In this document: piece by piece, positions 9,344 to 18,412 of the stretch
Numbering within the stretch: position 1 is the stretch's first letter
How the letters are laid out: each line of letters starts with the position of its first letter
Program-made: the position numbers and the translations under genes
Notes under the pieces: model-generated
Database searches by the model: none
What the model was told of the DNA's origin: nothing
The model's input: the letters and a program-made list of their open reading frames with translations, nothing else
Source: Thermodesulfovibrio sp.
GTDB lineage: Bacteria; Nitrospirota; Thermodesulfovibrionia; Thermodesulfovibrionales; Thermodesulfovibrionaceae
Direction: 5' to 3'
Assembly (NCBI GenBank): GCA_025057595.1
Contig: JANXBK010000003.1
Coordinates: 62,001 to 126,000 of the forward strand
DNA: 64,000 nt

Positions 9344-11128
9344 TTACTCAATCTTTAGTACCGCTAAAAAGGCTTCTTGTGGAACTTCTATTCTACCAAT
9401 TTGTTTCATTCTTTTTTTACCTTCCCTCTGTCTTTCAAGTAGTTTTTTCTTTCTTGTTACATCACCTCCGTAACATTTAGCTAAAACATTCTTTTTAAGA
9501 GGAGATATGCTTTCCCTTGCTATTACTCTTCCACCAATTGCGCCTTGTATTACAACTTCAAAAAGCTGTCTTGGTATAACTTCTCTCAGTTTTTGTACTA
9601 TAGCACGAGCTTTATAGTAAGCTTTATCTTTATGTACAATGACTGAAAGAGCATCTACAGGCTCACCATTTATAAGAATATCAAGTTTTACAAGCTCTGA
9701 AGGTTTATAACCTATCAACTCATAATCCATTGAAGCATATCCTTTTGAAAGAGATTTCAATTTATCATAAAAATCCCACAAAATTTCATTAAGTGGCATT
9801 TCATAAACAAGAAGAATTCTATCTCTTGTCAGATATAAAAACTCTTTCTGAATTCCTCTTCTTTCCTGACAAAGTTTAAGAATTTCACCAACAAACTCCT
9901 CTGGAACAATAATTGATACTTTCATATAGGGCTCTTCAATTTTTTCAATGAGCTTAGGCATTTTACTTGGATTTTCAATTAAATACTCTTGCCCCCTTTT
10001 GTCAATCACCTTATATCTTACTGTTGGAGCTGTGCTTATAAGAGATAGATTGAACTCCCTTTCAAGTCTTTCCTTTATTATCTCCATATGAAGTAATCCT
10101 AAAAAACCACATCTAAAACCAAATCCTAAGGCTGCAGAAGTTTCTGGCTCAAAGAAAAAAGATGAGTCATTCAGTCTCAGTTTTTCTAAAGCTGCTTTTA
10201 AATCCTCATATTGATGACTCTCTACTGGATAAAGACCACAAAAAACCATTGGTTTTACTTCTCTAAATCCAGCTAGAGGCTCAACTGCTGGATGGTCTGC
10301 TTCTGTAACTGTATCACCTATTTTTGTATCTGAAATGTTTTTTATTCCTGCTACTACAAAACCAACCTCACCAGCAGATAATTTTTCTACATCTTTTGGA
10401 TAGGGAGTTAGAACTCCAAGCCTTTGAACTTCGTAGTCTTTTCCTGTTGCAAATAGTTTTATTCTCATTCCTTTTTTTATAACACCATCAAAAACTCTTA
10501 CAAGAATTATTACTCCAAGGTAGTTATCAAACCAAGAGTCAAATATCATTGCTCTAAGATGAGCATCTGGATTGCCAGCTGGTGGAGGAATCTTTTTTAC
10601 AACCGCCTCTAAGATCTCCTCAGTTCCTATACCTTCTTTTGCAGAGGCTAATATTGCTTGAGAGGCGTCAATTCCAAGAATATCTTCAATCTGTCTTTTT
10701 ACCTTTTCAGGATCTGCCTGAGGAAGATCAATTTTATTTATTACTGGAATTATTTCATGGTTATGCTCTACAGCTAAATAAGCATTAGCTACAGTTTGTG
10801 CCTCAACACCTTGAGTAGCATCAACTACAAGAAGACTGCCTTCACAGCAAGCTAAGGATCTTGAAACTTCATAGGAAAAATCAACATGTCCTGGAGTATC
10901 AATAAGATTTAGTATATAGCTTTCACCATTTTTTGCCTTATAGTTAAGCCTTACTGCGTGAGCTTTAATTGTTATTCCTCTTTCTCTTTCAAGATCCATT
11001 GAGTCAAGAATCTGCCCCATCTTTCCATCAAGTTTTACTGCACCTGTGTATTCAAGAATTCTGTCAGCGAGAGTTGATTTGCCATGATCTATATGAGCTA
11101 TTATTGAAAAATTTCTTATTTTCTGCAT
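9344..11128 (-). CDS. lepA: Elongation factor 4 (LepA), ribosomal back-translocase GTPase
   Basis: EF4 binds ribosomes and influences translocation and initiation under stress. The 594-residue protein has the GTPase motifs at the N-terminus (HIDHGKST near residue 12, [14 protein letters not shown]), domain II, and the LepA-specific C-terminal domain with conserved [16 protein letters not shown] and the lysine-rich end [13 protein letters not shown]. Length is standard. It overlaps the upstream ROK gene by 13 bases. Confidence 0.98.
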   Translation of the reverse strand: MQKIRNFSIIAHIDHGKSTLADRILEYTGAVKLDGKMGQILDSMDLERERGITIKAHAVRLNYKAKNGESYILNLIDTPGHVDFSYEVSRSLACCEGSLLVVDATQGVEAQTVANAYLAVEHNHEIIPVINKIDLPQADPEKVKRQIEDILGIDASQAILASAKEGIGTEEILEAVVKKIPPPAGNPDAHLRAMIFDSWFDNYLGVIILVRVFDGVIKKGMRIKLFATGKDYEVQRLGVLTPYPKDVEKLSAGEVGFVVAGIKNISDTKIGDTVTEADHPAVEPLAGFREVKPMVFCGLYPVESHQYEDLKAALEKLRLNDSSFFFEPETSAALGFGFRCGFLGLLHMEIIKERLEREFNLSLISTAPTVRYKVIDKRGQEYLIENPSKMPKLIEKIEEPYMKVSIIVPEEFVGEILKLCQERRGIQKEFLYLTRDRILLVYEMPLNEILWDFYDKLKSLSKGYASMDYELIGYKPSELVKLDILINGEPVDALSVIVHKDKAYYKARAIVQKLREVIPRQLFEVVIQGAIGGRVIARESISPLKKNVLAKCYGGDVTRKKKLLERQREGKKRMKQIGRIEVPQEAFLAVLKIE

Positions 11129-12048
11129 AAAACTCCGCTTTTGCTTTTTAATAAAGCAACCGCTCCTAAAACTCCGCCTTTGTCTACTAAGGAAGACTGA
11201 ACTATCTTAACTTTATTAAATAGCCCCTCTAAGCTTCTTTTCTTTATCTCTTGCTTTGCTGTATCAATATATATTTTTTCGGCTTTTGATAAACCTCCGG
11301 TTAGAATTATCTTGTCAGGAGCGAAGAGATTTATTAAATTTGCTACTCCCGCACCAAGGGCTTTCCCTGCCTCTTTTAGAATATCTCTGCAAAGTGGATC
11401 ACCCTCCAGGGCGAATCTATAAATATCTTCTGTTACAACTTTGTAAAAATTTCCCTCATACAGCTGAAGAATATAACTTTCTTGGCCTTTTTCTAATTTT
11501 TCGATTAATCCATCTTTTATTGCTTTTGCAGATGCGTAAATTTCAAGACATCCATTGTTACCACAAGCGCAACTTTTTCCCTGATAATTTATACTCATAT
11601 GTCCCACTTCAATTGGAAAGGAAGAGAGCTTACCTGAACTCCATAATCCTCCACCAATACCTGTACCAAGAGTAAGAAGAATAAAGCTTTCAGCATCTTT
11701 GCCTTCTCCAAATAAGGCTTCCGCAACGGTTGCTACATTTGCATCATTTTCTACTAATGTAGGGACTAAAAACTTTTTTGTAATCTCTTTTTTTAATGGA
11801 AAATTATTAAATGAAGGAATATTTGGTGATACAATAACATTTCCTTCTTTATCTACTACTCCAGCCACACCAATACCTAATCCTGATATAGTGTACTCAT
11901 CAAAAATTACCTCTAGGTGTTTAACCACTGTCTCAAAAGGCTCTTTAGTAGTAGAAAATTTATAAAAAGCAATAATTTCCCACTCATCTGAAACCACTCC
12001 AATTCTTATATTAGTTCCACCTATATCGACTCCAATATAGTAAAACAT
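11116..12048 (-). CDS. ROK-family sugar kinase (glucokinase-like)
   Basis: ROK proteins phosphorylate glucose or related sugars, or act as repressors; this one has no helix-turn-helix and so looks like a kinase. From the chosen start it is 310 residues: the ATP-binding loop [10 protein letters not shown] at residues 3-12, an [10 protein letters not shown] phosphate loop, and the zinc motif C-x-C-G-x2-G-C-x-E ([10 protein letters not shown]) after GHMSI. The frame could begin 13 codons upstream at 12087, but a TGTTATAAT extended -10 box (12058-12066) falls inside that extension and would start transcription at about the ATG at 12048. No Shine-Dalgarno is visible, so the mRNA may be leaderless. 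It is first in the run leading to lepA. Substrate is not determinable. Confidence 0.85.
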   Translation of the reverse strand: MFYYIGVDIGGTNIRIGVVSDEWEIIAFYKFSTTKEPFETVVKHLEVIFDEYTISGLGIGVAGVVDKEGNVIVSPNIPSFNNFPLKKEITKKFLVPTLVENDANVATVAEALFGEGKDAESFILLTLGTGIGGGLWSSGKLSSFPIEVGHMSINYQGKSCACGNNGCLEIYASAKAIKDGLIEKLEKGQESYILQLYEGNFYKVVTEDIYRFALEGDPLCRDILKEAGKALGAGVANLINLFAPDKIILTGGLSKAEKIYIDTAKQEIKKRSLEGLFNKVKIVQSSLVDKGGVLGAVALLKSKSGVLCRK

Positions 12049-12057
12049 TAGAAAAAC

Positions 12058-12066
12058 ATTATAACA
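12058..12066 (-). promoter_or_regulatory. Extended -10 promoter for the ROK-lepA operon
   Basis: On the minus strand TGTTATAAT matches TGnTATAAT exactly. It ends 9 bases before the ATG at 12048, so a start site about 7 bases on leaves almost no leader. The -35 region is poor, as is common with extended -10 promoters. Prediction from sequence only. Confidence 0.5.
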
Positions 12067-12116
12067 TAGGGCAAATATTTTTTTCATTTATCAATAAATC
12101 TACTTACAAATGGGGA

Positions 12117-12146
12117 TTGACAAAAAAGTTATCTCAGTGGTAAAAA
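12117..12146 (+). promoter_or_regulatory. Candidate sigma70 promoter for the lipoprotein gene
   Basis: TTGACA at 12117-12122 is followed after 18 bases by TAAAAA at 12141-12146. The -35 is perfect and the -10 only fair. It lies about 60 bases before a strong Shine-Dalgarno (AAAGGAGGTGA) of the gene at 12209. Confidence 0.45.
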
Positions 12147-12208
12147 ATAAAAATTAGTGTGGGGTCGGTTTTAGTAGAATTCCAAAAGAAAGGAGGTGAG
12201 TTAGGAAG

Positions 12209-12445
12209 ATGAAAAAATGGTTGGCAATAGTGCTTTCATTACTTTTGGTAGTGTCATTTACTATGGCCTTAAGTTGCAAAAAAGCTGAAGAGAAAAAACC
12301 AGCGCCAGCAACTGCTCCAGCACCAGCTCCTGAAGCACCTAAACCTGCTGAGGCACCTAAAGCTCCTGAAGCACCTAAAGCTCCTGAAGCACCTAAAGCT
12401 CCTGAGAAACCTGCTGAAGCACCTAAAGCTCCTGAGAAAAAGTAA
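12209..12445 (+). CDS. Small Ala/Pro/Glu/Lys-repeat lipoprotein
   Basis: Function unknown. The 78 residues start with a lipoprotein-like signal (MKKWLAIVLSLLLVVSFTMA then LSC, so Cys23 would be the lipidated residue) and continue as a low-complexity tail made only of Ala, Pro, Glu and Lys, with repeated EAPKAP units, ending PEKK. Such tails are extended and could span periplasm or bind peptidoglycan. The DNA carries exact 18-base repeats, so the ORF is not accidental and repeat number may vary. A strong Shine-Dalgarno precedes the ATG and a near-perfect terminator follows the stop, so it is a single-gene unit that is probably well expressed. Confidence 0.75.
   Translation: MKKWLAIVLSLLLVVSFTMALSCKKAEEKKPAPATAPAPAPEAPKPAEAPKAPEAPKAPEAPKAPEKPAEAPKAPEKK
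12353..12436 (+). repeat. 18-base tandem coding repeat
   Basis: The unit GCACCTAAAGCTCCTGAA occurs at 12353, 12371 and 12389 (the last with one change) and again at 12419 after a 12-base interruption. It encodes APKAPE. Near-identity at silent sites suggests recent slippage or expansion. Confidence 0.9.
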
Positions 12446-12454
12446 CTTAGAGAT

Positions 12455-12497
12455 AAAGCAACACCAGGTTATCCTGGTGTTGCTTTAAAGTTTTTTT
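12455..12497 (+). terminator. Strong intrinsic terminator after the lipoprotein gene
   Basis: A perfect 14-bp stem (12455-12468 with 12473-12486) with a TTAT loop is followed by AAAG and seven T residues (12491-12497). It sits 10 bases after the stop codon. Confidence 0.9.
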
Positions 12498-12506
12498 AAG
12501 TGTTAA

Positions 12507-12546
12507 ACTCTTTAAAAAGAGTGGGAATCCCACTCTTTTAGTTTTT
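12507..12546 (+). promoter_or_regulatory. Mutually exclusive hairpins before rimP-nusA (possible attenuator)
   Basis: AAAAGAGTGGG (12515-12525) pairs perfectly with CCCACTCTTTT (12529-12539) around a 3-base loop, followed by AG and five T residues (12542-12546), a terminator-like element ending just before the rimP Shine-Dalgarno (AAAGGAG, 12547-12553). ACTCTTT at 12507-12513 can instead pair with AAAGAGT at 12516-12522, disrupting the terminator stem. The two folds cannot coexist. Whether this is a working switch is inference. Confidence 0.55.
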
Positions 12547-12562
12547 AAAGGAGTTAATTTTT

Positions 12563-13042
12563 ATGAATTTAAATGAACTAAAAGAACTTATAACTAACTT
12601 TGCAAATGAAATAGCTCAGCAAGAAAGTGTAGAAGTAGTAGGAGTCGATATATATCCAGGGAGAAAAGGTTTAACTCTTAGAATTTTTATTGATAAAGAA
12701 GGAGGGGTAACAATTAGAGATTGTGAGAGTTTCTCAAGATCACTTGAAGCTATACTTGATGTGGAGGACCCCATAAAAAACTCTTATACCTTAGAAGTAT
12801 CATCTCCTGGTATTGATAGACCACTTAAGCAGAGGAAAGACTTTTTAAGAAATATTGGGAAAGATGTAAAAATTACCACAAAGCAAAAAATTGCTAATAA
12901 AACTTTTTTTATAGGTAAAATTATTGATGTGGGAGAAGATTGGGTTAGAATCGAGACTTATAAAGATAAGAAGAAAAAGAAAGGGGAATTACTCTTTATT
13001 CCCTTTGACAAAATTCTTAAAGCACAAATTTATATAGGATAA
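12563..13042 (+). CDS. rimP: Ribosome maturation factor RimP
   Basis: RimP assists 30S subunit maturation. The 159 residues have the two-domain family layout, with the conserved RIFIDKEGGVTIRDCESFSR region near residue 50 and the YTLEVSSPGIDRPLK motif near residue 87. It is followed 3 bases later by nusA, the standard bacterial rimP-nusA pair. A good Shine-Dalgarno lies 9 bases before the ATG, immediately after the terminator-like hairpin. Confidence 0.96.
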   Translation: MNLNELKELITNFANEIAQQESVEVVGVDIYPGRKGLTLRIFIDKEGGVTIRDCESFSRSLEAILDVEDPIKNSYTLEVSSPGIDRPLKQRKDFLRNIGKDVKITTKQKIANKTFFIGKIIDVGEDWVRIETYKDKKKKKGELLFIPFDKILKAQIYIG

Positions 13043-13045
13043 AAA

Positions 13046-14107
13046 ATGGGGAAAGAGCTTAAATTATTAGCTGAACAAATCATGAAAGAAAAAGGAGTTA
13101 ACAAAGATACAGTAATTGAGTTACTGGAGGCTGCTTTAATTTCTGCAATAAGAAAAAAATATGGTAATAAATCCTCAATAAAAATAAAGATTGAGCCTCA
13201 GAGTTTTGATATAAGTATCTATGAAATTAAAAAGGTAGTTGAAACTGTAAAAGATCCATCTTCTGAGATCTCAATAGAGGAAGTAAAACAGAGATTCACA
13301 GATAAGGGAATTGGTGACACAGTTGAGATTCCAATATCTATTCAGGAGTTTGGCAGAATAGCTGCTCAAACTGCAAAACATGTTTTATTTCAAAGAATTA
13401 GAGAAATTGAAAGATCTTTAATTTATGAAGAATTTAAAGATAAAGTTGGAAGCGTAGTGAGTGGTACAATTTTAAGAAAAGAGAAAGGAAACTTTTTCCT
13501 CCTTGTAGGCAAAGCAGAAGCTATTCTGCCAGACAGAGAAATTTTGCCTCAAGATAACCTAAAAAGAGGTGATATTGTTAAAGCTTATGTAGTTGAAGTA
13601 AAACAGACATCAAAGGAGCCTGTAATTAAACTTTCGAGAACTCATCCAAATTTTGTAGCGGGCTTATTTACCCTTGAAGTTCCTGAGATTCAAGATGGAA
13701 TCGTAGAAATAAAGGGAGTTGCAAGAGATCCGGGAGAACGAACAAAGATAGCTGTATACTCTAAGAATCCTGCTGTTGATCCTGTAGGAGCATGCGTTGG
13801 AATGAAAGGAACAAGAGTTCAAGGTGTTGTAAGAGAACTCAGAGGAGAAAGAATCGATGTAATACCCTACAGTGAAGATCCAAGCCTTTTTGTAGCAAAA
13901 GCTTTAACTCCAGCAACTGTAGTAAGAGTAGGAATAAACGAAGAAAGCAAGACAGCGATAGTTATTGTAGAAGATGACCAGCTCTCTTTAGCTATTGGTA
14001 AAAAAGGACAGAATGTAAGGCTTGCCTCAAAACTTACCGGATGGAATATAGAAGTTTTAAGTGAAAGTGAATATCAACAACTTAAAACAAAGCCTTTTGA
14101 AAAATAA
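13046..14107 (+). CDS. nusA: Transcription termination/antitermination factor NusA
   Basis: NusA binds RNA polymerase and modulates pausing, termination and antitermination. The 353 residues contain the N-terminal polymerase-binding domain (1-105), an S1 domain (about 130-200) and two KH domains (about 225-345), with GACVGMKGTRVQGVVREL and SLAIGKKGQNVRLASKL as the RNA-binding loops. It lacks the C-terminal acidic repeats of the E. coli protein (495 aa), which is normal outside Proteobacteria. It follows rimP at 3 bases; infB is not adjacent and recG follows instead. Confidence 0.97.
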   Translation: MGKELKLLAEQIMKEKGVNKDTVIELLEAALISAIRKKYGNKSSIKIKIEPQSFDISIYEIKKVVETVKDPSSEISIEEVKQRFTDKGIGDTVEIPISIQEFGRIAAQTAKHVLFQRIREIERSLIYEEFKDKVGSVVSGTILRKEKGNFFLLVGKAEAILPDREILPQDNLKRGDIVKAYVVEVKQTSKEPVIKLSRTHPNFVAGLFTLEVPEIQDGIVEIKGVARDPGERTKIAVYSKNPAVDPVGACVGMKGTRVQGVVRELRGERIDVIPYSEDPSLFVAKALTPATVVRVGINEESKTAIVIVEDDQLSLAIGKKGQNVRLASKLTGWNIEVLSESEYQQLKTKPFEK

Positions 14108-14124
14108 GATGTATACCTTCTACC

Positions 14125-16194
14125 ATGGCCAACTCCCATTTAAAACTACCAATTCAGTATCTAAGAGGGATAGGACCTAAGAAAGCTAATATTTTAAAGA
14201 AAATAGGTATTCAAACTGTAAAAGATGCTTTATACTACTTTCCCTCTCACTATGAAGACAGAAGAAATAAAAAAGATATCTTTGAGATAAAGCCTGGAGA
14301 GTTTGTCTCTATCACTGGAAATATTGTTCAAATAACAGAAATAAAGACAAAAACAAATCTTTCAATAATTGAAGTAGTAGTATCAGATGGAACAGGTTAT
14401 CTTAAAGCAAAATGGTTTAATCAAAACTATCTAAAAAAGATATTCCGTCAAAAACAAAAAATTAAACTTTTTGGAAGAGTCCAACTCGACCATTGGAGTA
14501 GCTCTTTAGAAATACTAAATCCAGACTACGAGTTAGAACCCTTTAGTTTTTCTGAAAATTACGATATTTTACCGATCTATCGCCTTACTGAAGGTATAAC
14601 TCAAAAACAGCTACAATCAATTATTCTTTCAGCTCTCAGTTATGCTTTACCTTTTATTGAAGAGTATTTACCAACAGAAATTAGACAAAGAACTAAACTA
14701 CCCCTTTTGAATGAAGCATTAAAATCAATTCATTTTCCACCATCTAACACAGAAATAAGAGATCTAAATGAAAAAACAACGATTTATCATAAAAGAGTAT
14801 CTTTTGATGAGCTTTTTCTACTTCAACTAGGAATAATTTCTCTAAAATTTGGTAGAACCTCTCAAAAAGGAATATCTTTCAATCCTGAAGGGAAACTTCT
14901 TAAAGCATTCCTACAAAAACTTCCTTTTAGTTTAACAAAAGCACAGCAAAGAGTAATAAAAGAGATTCTATCTGATATGAAAAAACCTACACCAATGAAT
15001 AGACTTCTTCAAGGTGATGTAGGCTCAGGTAAGACAGTAGTGGCAGTTGCTGCTATGCTTTCAGCTGTTGAATGTGGATATCAAGCTGCTCTTATGGCAC
15101 CTACTGAGATTCTTGCAGAACAGCATTACTTAAATATCTTATCACTACTTAAAGGATTGCCCATTAATATTGTGATTCATACATCTACTCATAATAAATA
15201 TATAAATTTAATTTCCTCGGGAGTAGCAAATATAATTATTGGAACACATGCATTAATTGAGGAAAATTTAAAATTTTATAGGCTTGGTTTGGTTGTTATA
15301 GATGAGCAGCATAGATTCGGAGTGATTCAACGAGCAATGTTAAGAAAAAAAGGCTTTAATCCTGATACCCTTATTATGACTGCAACACCTATACCAAGAA
15401 CTCTAGCTCTTACAGTTTATGGAGATCTTGATTACTCCCTAATTGATGAGATGCCAAAAGGTAGAGTTCCTGTATTAACAGAAATTATTGAACCTGAGAA
15501 TAAAAAAATTATTTACAAAATTATACAAGAAGAGATAAACTCCGGTGGACAAGTCTATGTGGTTTATCCATTAATAGAGGAATCTGAAAATTTAGATCTT
15601 AAGTCTGCAACTCAGGGTTATGAAGGCTTAAGAAGGATATTTCCAAACTATAGAGTTGGTTTGCTTCATGGGAAAATGCCTCCTAAACAAAGAGAACAAA
15701 TAATGAAACAGTTTCGCTCTGGTGAAATTCAAATTCTTGTATGTACAACTGTTGTAGAAGTCGGAGTAGATGTACCAAATGCAACTCTTATGATAATAAC
15801 TCATGCAGAAAGATTTGGATTAGCACAACTTCATCAACTTAGAGGTAGAGTTGGAAGAGGCCAACGTCCATCAAAATGTATCCTTCTTCCCTACAAGCTA
15901 ACAGAAGAAGCAAAATTAAGACTTAAAGCTATCGTAAACTATAATGACGGCTTCAAAATTGCTGAAGAGGATATGAAAATAAGAGGCCCTGGAGAAATTT
16001 TTGGAGTTAAACAATCCGGAATTCCTGATTTAAAAGTAGCTGATTTATTGAGAGATCAATCACTTTTAGAGATTGCAAAAACCGAGGCTGAGTTTCTCCT
16101 AAGAAAAGACATATCTTTTAAAGAGTATCCAAAACTAAAGGAAGCCTTTGAAGAGTTTTGGGCAGACAGAATGGAAATTTTTATGACAGCCTAA
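14125..16194 (+). CDS. recG: ATP-dependent DNA helicase RecG
   Basis: RecG remodels stalled replication forks and Holliday junctions. The 689 residues have an N-terminal wedge/OB domain (about 1-160), helicase motif I LQGDVGSGKT (near residue 293), the DEQH box VVIDEQHRFGV (near 393), ATPIPRTL, and the C-terminal RGRVGRGQ and GPGEIFGVKQSG segments. Length matches E. coli RecG. The ATG at 14125 has no clear Shine-Dalgarno and starts 17 bases after nusA, so coupled translation or a slightly different start is possible. Its 3' end overlaps the convergent diguanylate cyclase gene by 14 bases. Confidence 0.96.
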   Translation: MANSHLKLPIQYLRGIGPKKANILKKIGIQTVKDALYYFPSHYEDRRNKKDIFEIKPGEFVSITGNIVQITEIKTKTNLSIIEVVVSDGTGYLKAKWFNQNYLKKIFRQKQKIKLFGRVQLDHWSSSLEILNPDYELEPFSFSENYDILPIYRLTEGITQKQLQSIILSALSYALPFIEEYLPTEIRQRTKLPLLNEALKSIHFPPSNTEIRDLNEKTTIYHKRVSFDELFLLQLGIISLKFGRTSQKGISFNPEGKLLKAFLQKLPFSLTKAQQRVIKEILSDMKKPTPMNRLLQGDVGSGKTVVAVAAMLSAVECGYQAALMAPTEILAEQHYLNILSLLKGLPINIVIHTSTHNKYINLISSGVANIIIGTHALIEENLKFYRLGLVVIDEQHRFGVIQRAMLRKKGFNPDTLIMTATPIPRTLALTVYGDLDYSLIDEMPKGRVPVLTEIIEPENKKIIYKIIQEEINSGGQVYVVYPLIEESENLDLKSATQGYEGLRRIFPNYRVGLLHGKMPPKQREQIMKQFRSGEIQILVCTTVVEVGVDVPNATLMIITHAERFGLAQLHQLRGRVGRGQRPSKCILLPYKLTEEAKLRLKAIVNYNDGFKIAEEDMKIRGPGEIFGVKQSGIPDLKVADLLRDQSLLEIAKTEAEFLLRKDISFKEYPKLKEAFEEFWADRMEIFMTA

Positions 16195-16909
16195 TTTTTT
16201 GCATTATTTCTATTCTATTTTTACCACTTCTTTTTGCTTTATATAGTGCAATATCTGCCTTCTCAATAGCTGAAACCATCTCATCAGATGAGTCTACTTC
16301 ATATATTCCGATACTTAAAGTAACATTTATTTTTTCTTTTCCTACTCTAATATACTGCTTTGAAACATACTCTCTAACTCTTTCTAAAGCTACTAAGGCA
16401 TTAATCTCATCTGTATCTGGTAGTATAATTAAAAACTCCTCCCCTCCATATCTGACTACTATGTCATTAATTCTTAACTGGTTTTTTATGTACATGGCAA
16501 CATTTGTTAAGATTTTATCACCTATAAGATGTCCATATGTGTCATTTATAAACTTAAAATTATCTATATCAATCATCGCAACAGTTAGAGGATGTCCATA
16601 TCTTTTTGATCTTGTAATTTCCTCTCTTAACCTATTTAATCCTGTATTTCTATTGTAAACAGCTGTAAGTTCATCAAAATATAATTTTACCTCAATTTCT
16701 TCAAAAAGTGATTTTATTCTCCCTTTAAAAATTTTTGCTATAAAAATAGTAGCCATCACGGCAAAGATAAAAATAATAAAAACCGTCTTTTCTTTATTTA
16801 ATCCAACAAGTAGAAATAAATTTAGGATAACTAATATCGCAAGAATATTGAAAAGCAATAACTTGTCAATCTCTTTAAGTAAATTCAACATGGTAGATTT
16901 GAGATTCAT
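16181..16909 (-). CDS. Membrane-anchored diguanylate cyclase (GGDEF)
   Basis: The protein should make cyclic di-GMP. The 242 residues have two N-terminal membrane helices (about 18-36 and 43-61) and one GGDEF domain (about 75-240) with no separate sensor domain. The active-site loop is GGEEF (155-159), the metal-binding DIDNF is intact (114-118), and an RxxD inhibitory site (RIND, 146-149) lies five residues before the active loop, predicting product inhibition. A GGGAG Shine-Dalgarno precedes the ATG, with a TGGTATAAG extended -10 further upstream. No partner gene indicates its pathway. Confidence 0.93.
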   Translation of the reverse strand: MNLKSTMLNLLKEIDKLLLFNILAILVILNLFLLVGLNKEKTVFIIFIFAVMATIFIAKIFKGRIKSLFEEIEVKLYFDELTAVYNRNTGLNRLREEITRSKRYGHPLTVAMIDIDNFKFINDTYGHLIGDKILTNVAMYIKNQLRINDIVVRYGGEEFLIILPDTDEINALVALERVREYVSKQYIRVGKEKINVTLSIGIYEVDSSDEMVSAIEKADIALYKAKRSGKNRIEIMQKIRLS

Positions 16910-16987
16910 TTTTTATCTCCCTGAAGAATTTAAAATCAAAACTTATACCAGACTAAGAAATTTTAGAAATTGGTTAGATAACTATTC

Positions 16988-17036
16988 AAATTTGTCAAGA
17001 AAGTAGACAAATTTTTCCTTCTTTGTCAAATTTTCC
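16988..17036. repeat. Short inverted and direct repeat cluster between tRNA-Leu and the diguanylate cyclase
   Basis: AAATTTGTC (16988-16996) and GACAAATTT (17006-17014) form a 9-bp inverted repeat with a 9-base spacer. A further near copy, CAAATTTTCC, lies at 17027-17036, matching CAAATTTTTCC at 17008-17018. It could be an operator, or a weak terminator for the purD/tRNA-Leu transcript. No T-run follows on the minus strand, so the role is unclear. Confidence 0.4.
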
Positions 17037-17045
17037 TACTTTAAA

Positions 17046-17126
17046 TGCGAGAGGAGGGATTTGAACCCTCACGGGTTTCCCCACTGGATTCTAAGTCCAG
17101 CGCGTCTGCCATTCCGCCACTCTCGC
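17046..17126 (-). tRNA. tRNA-Leu (anticodon TAG)
   Basis: Acceptor stem GCGAGAG/CTCTCGC, anticodon stem CTGGA/TCCAG with loop CTTAGAA (anticodon TAG), a long class II variable arm (GGGGAAACCC) and T-loop TTCAAAT. Discriminator A; CCA is not encoded. It lies 20 bases after the purD stop on the same strand, so it may be cotranscribed with the nucleotide operon. Confidence 0.95.
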
Positions 17127-17146
17127 TATTTTTATTTTATTAAAAA

Positions 17147-18412
17147 TTAAACATTTAAACCAATATCTTTTCTGTACTGCATGCCTTCAAAACTTATAAA
17201 TTCAACTGCAGAATAAGCTTTTTGTCTTGCTTCATTTATAGTTTTCCCCAAAGCTGTAACTCCTAAAACTCTTCCACCATTTGTTACTATATTGCCTTCT
17301 TCACTAAATTTAGTGCCAGCATGAAAGACAATAACATCCTTTAAACTTTTAACTCTATCAAGTCCTAAAATGGGCAAACCTTTCTTATATTTTCCGGGAT
17401 ATCCTTCAGATGCTAAAACCACACATAATGAGGCTTCATCTTTCCATTTAACATTTATTTTATTAAGTTGTCCTTCAGCAATCGCCATAAAAATATCAAT
17501 TATATCTGTTTCAAGTCGGGGTAAAATAACCTGAGTTTCCGGATCTCCGAAACGGCAGTTAAATTCAAGAACGTATGGTTTATTATTAACAATCATTAAT
17601 CCAGCATAAAGTATTCCTTTATATGTAATTCCCTCTTTTTTTAATCCTTTAATTGCAGGTTTAATTATTTTCTCAAGAATCGCTCTTTCAACCTCAGGAG
17701 TAATTACAGGATTTGGGCTATATGTGCCCATGCCCCCCGTATTCGGTCCTTGATCATTGTCAAGAAGTCTTTTATGATCTTTAGATGTAACCATGGGAAT
17801 AATAGTTTGTCCATCGGTAAAAACTAAGTAGGAGGCTTCAGTGCCTGAAAGATAATCCTCTATTACGACTCTATCACCTGATGAGCCGAAGATCTTCTCT
17901 TTCATTATGAGTCTTAATGCTTGTTGAGCCTCTTCAAAGCTTTGCACAACAAACACACCTTTTCCTGCTGCCAGACCGTCAGCTTTTATAACTATTGGAG
18001 TTCCTTTAAGTCTGATGTAGTCTTCTGCATGTGTATAGGAAGTAAAGATTTTGTAGTCAGCTGTGGGAATATTATGTCTTTTCATAAAATCTTTTGCAAA
18101 TACCTTACTTGCTTCAATTTGAGCTGCTGCTTTAGTCGGGCCAACTATTCTTCTTCCTTCTTTTATAAATAAATCTACTATTCCCTGTGCAAGAGGCTCT
18201 TCAGGACCTACTACTGTTAGGTCTATCCATTCATACTTGACAAAATCAATTAAAGCTGAAAGATCCTTACTTTCAACTTCAATGCATTCTGCTATCTCAG
18301 AGATACCAGCATTTCCTGGAGCACAATATATTCTGTCAACAACTTTTGATTGAGCAAGCTTCCAGACAATTGTATGCTCTCTTCCTCCAGAACCCACAAC
18401 TAATACCTTCAT
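17147..18412 (-). CDS. purD: Phosphoribosylamine-glycine ligase PurD
   Basis: PurD joins glycine to phosphoribosylamine with ATP, the second step of purine synthesis. The 421 residues form an ATP-grasp enzyme: N-terminal MKVLVVGSGGREHTIVWKL, GPEEPLAQGIVDLF, the ATP loop IVIKADGLAAGKGV, and the signature FNCRFGDPETQ. Length is typical. Its ATG overlaps the stop of the globin/PsiE gene by 4 bases, so the two are probably translated together. Confidence 0.97.
   Translation of the reverse strand: MKVLVVGSGGREHTIVWKLAQSKVVDRIYCAPGNAGISEIAECIEVESKDLSALIDFVKYEWIDLTVVGPEEPLAQGIVDLFIKEGRRIVGPTKAAAQIEASKVFAKDFMKRHNIPTADYKIFTSYTHAEDYIRLKGTPIVIKADGLAAGKGVFVVQSFEEAQQALRLIMKEKIFGSSGDRVVIEDYLSGTEASYLVFTDGQTIIPMVTSKDHKRLLDNDQGPNTGGMGTYSPNPVITPEVERAILEKIIKPAIKGLKKEGITYKGILYAGLMIVNNKPYVLEFNCRFGDPETQVILPRLETDIIDIFMAIAEGQLNKINVKWKDEASLCVVLASEGYPGKYKKGLPILGLDRVKSLKDVIVFHAGTKFSEEGNIVTNGGRVLGVTALGKTINEARQKAYSAVEFISFEGMQYRKDIGLNV

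Noticed and set aside
12049-12087. ATG start of the ROK kinase at 12087
   Set aside because: The extension spans a perfect extended -10 box and precedes the conserved N-terminal strand by too many residues.
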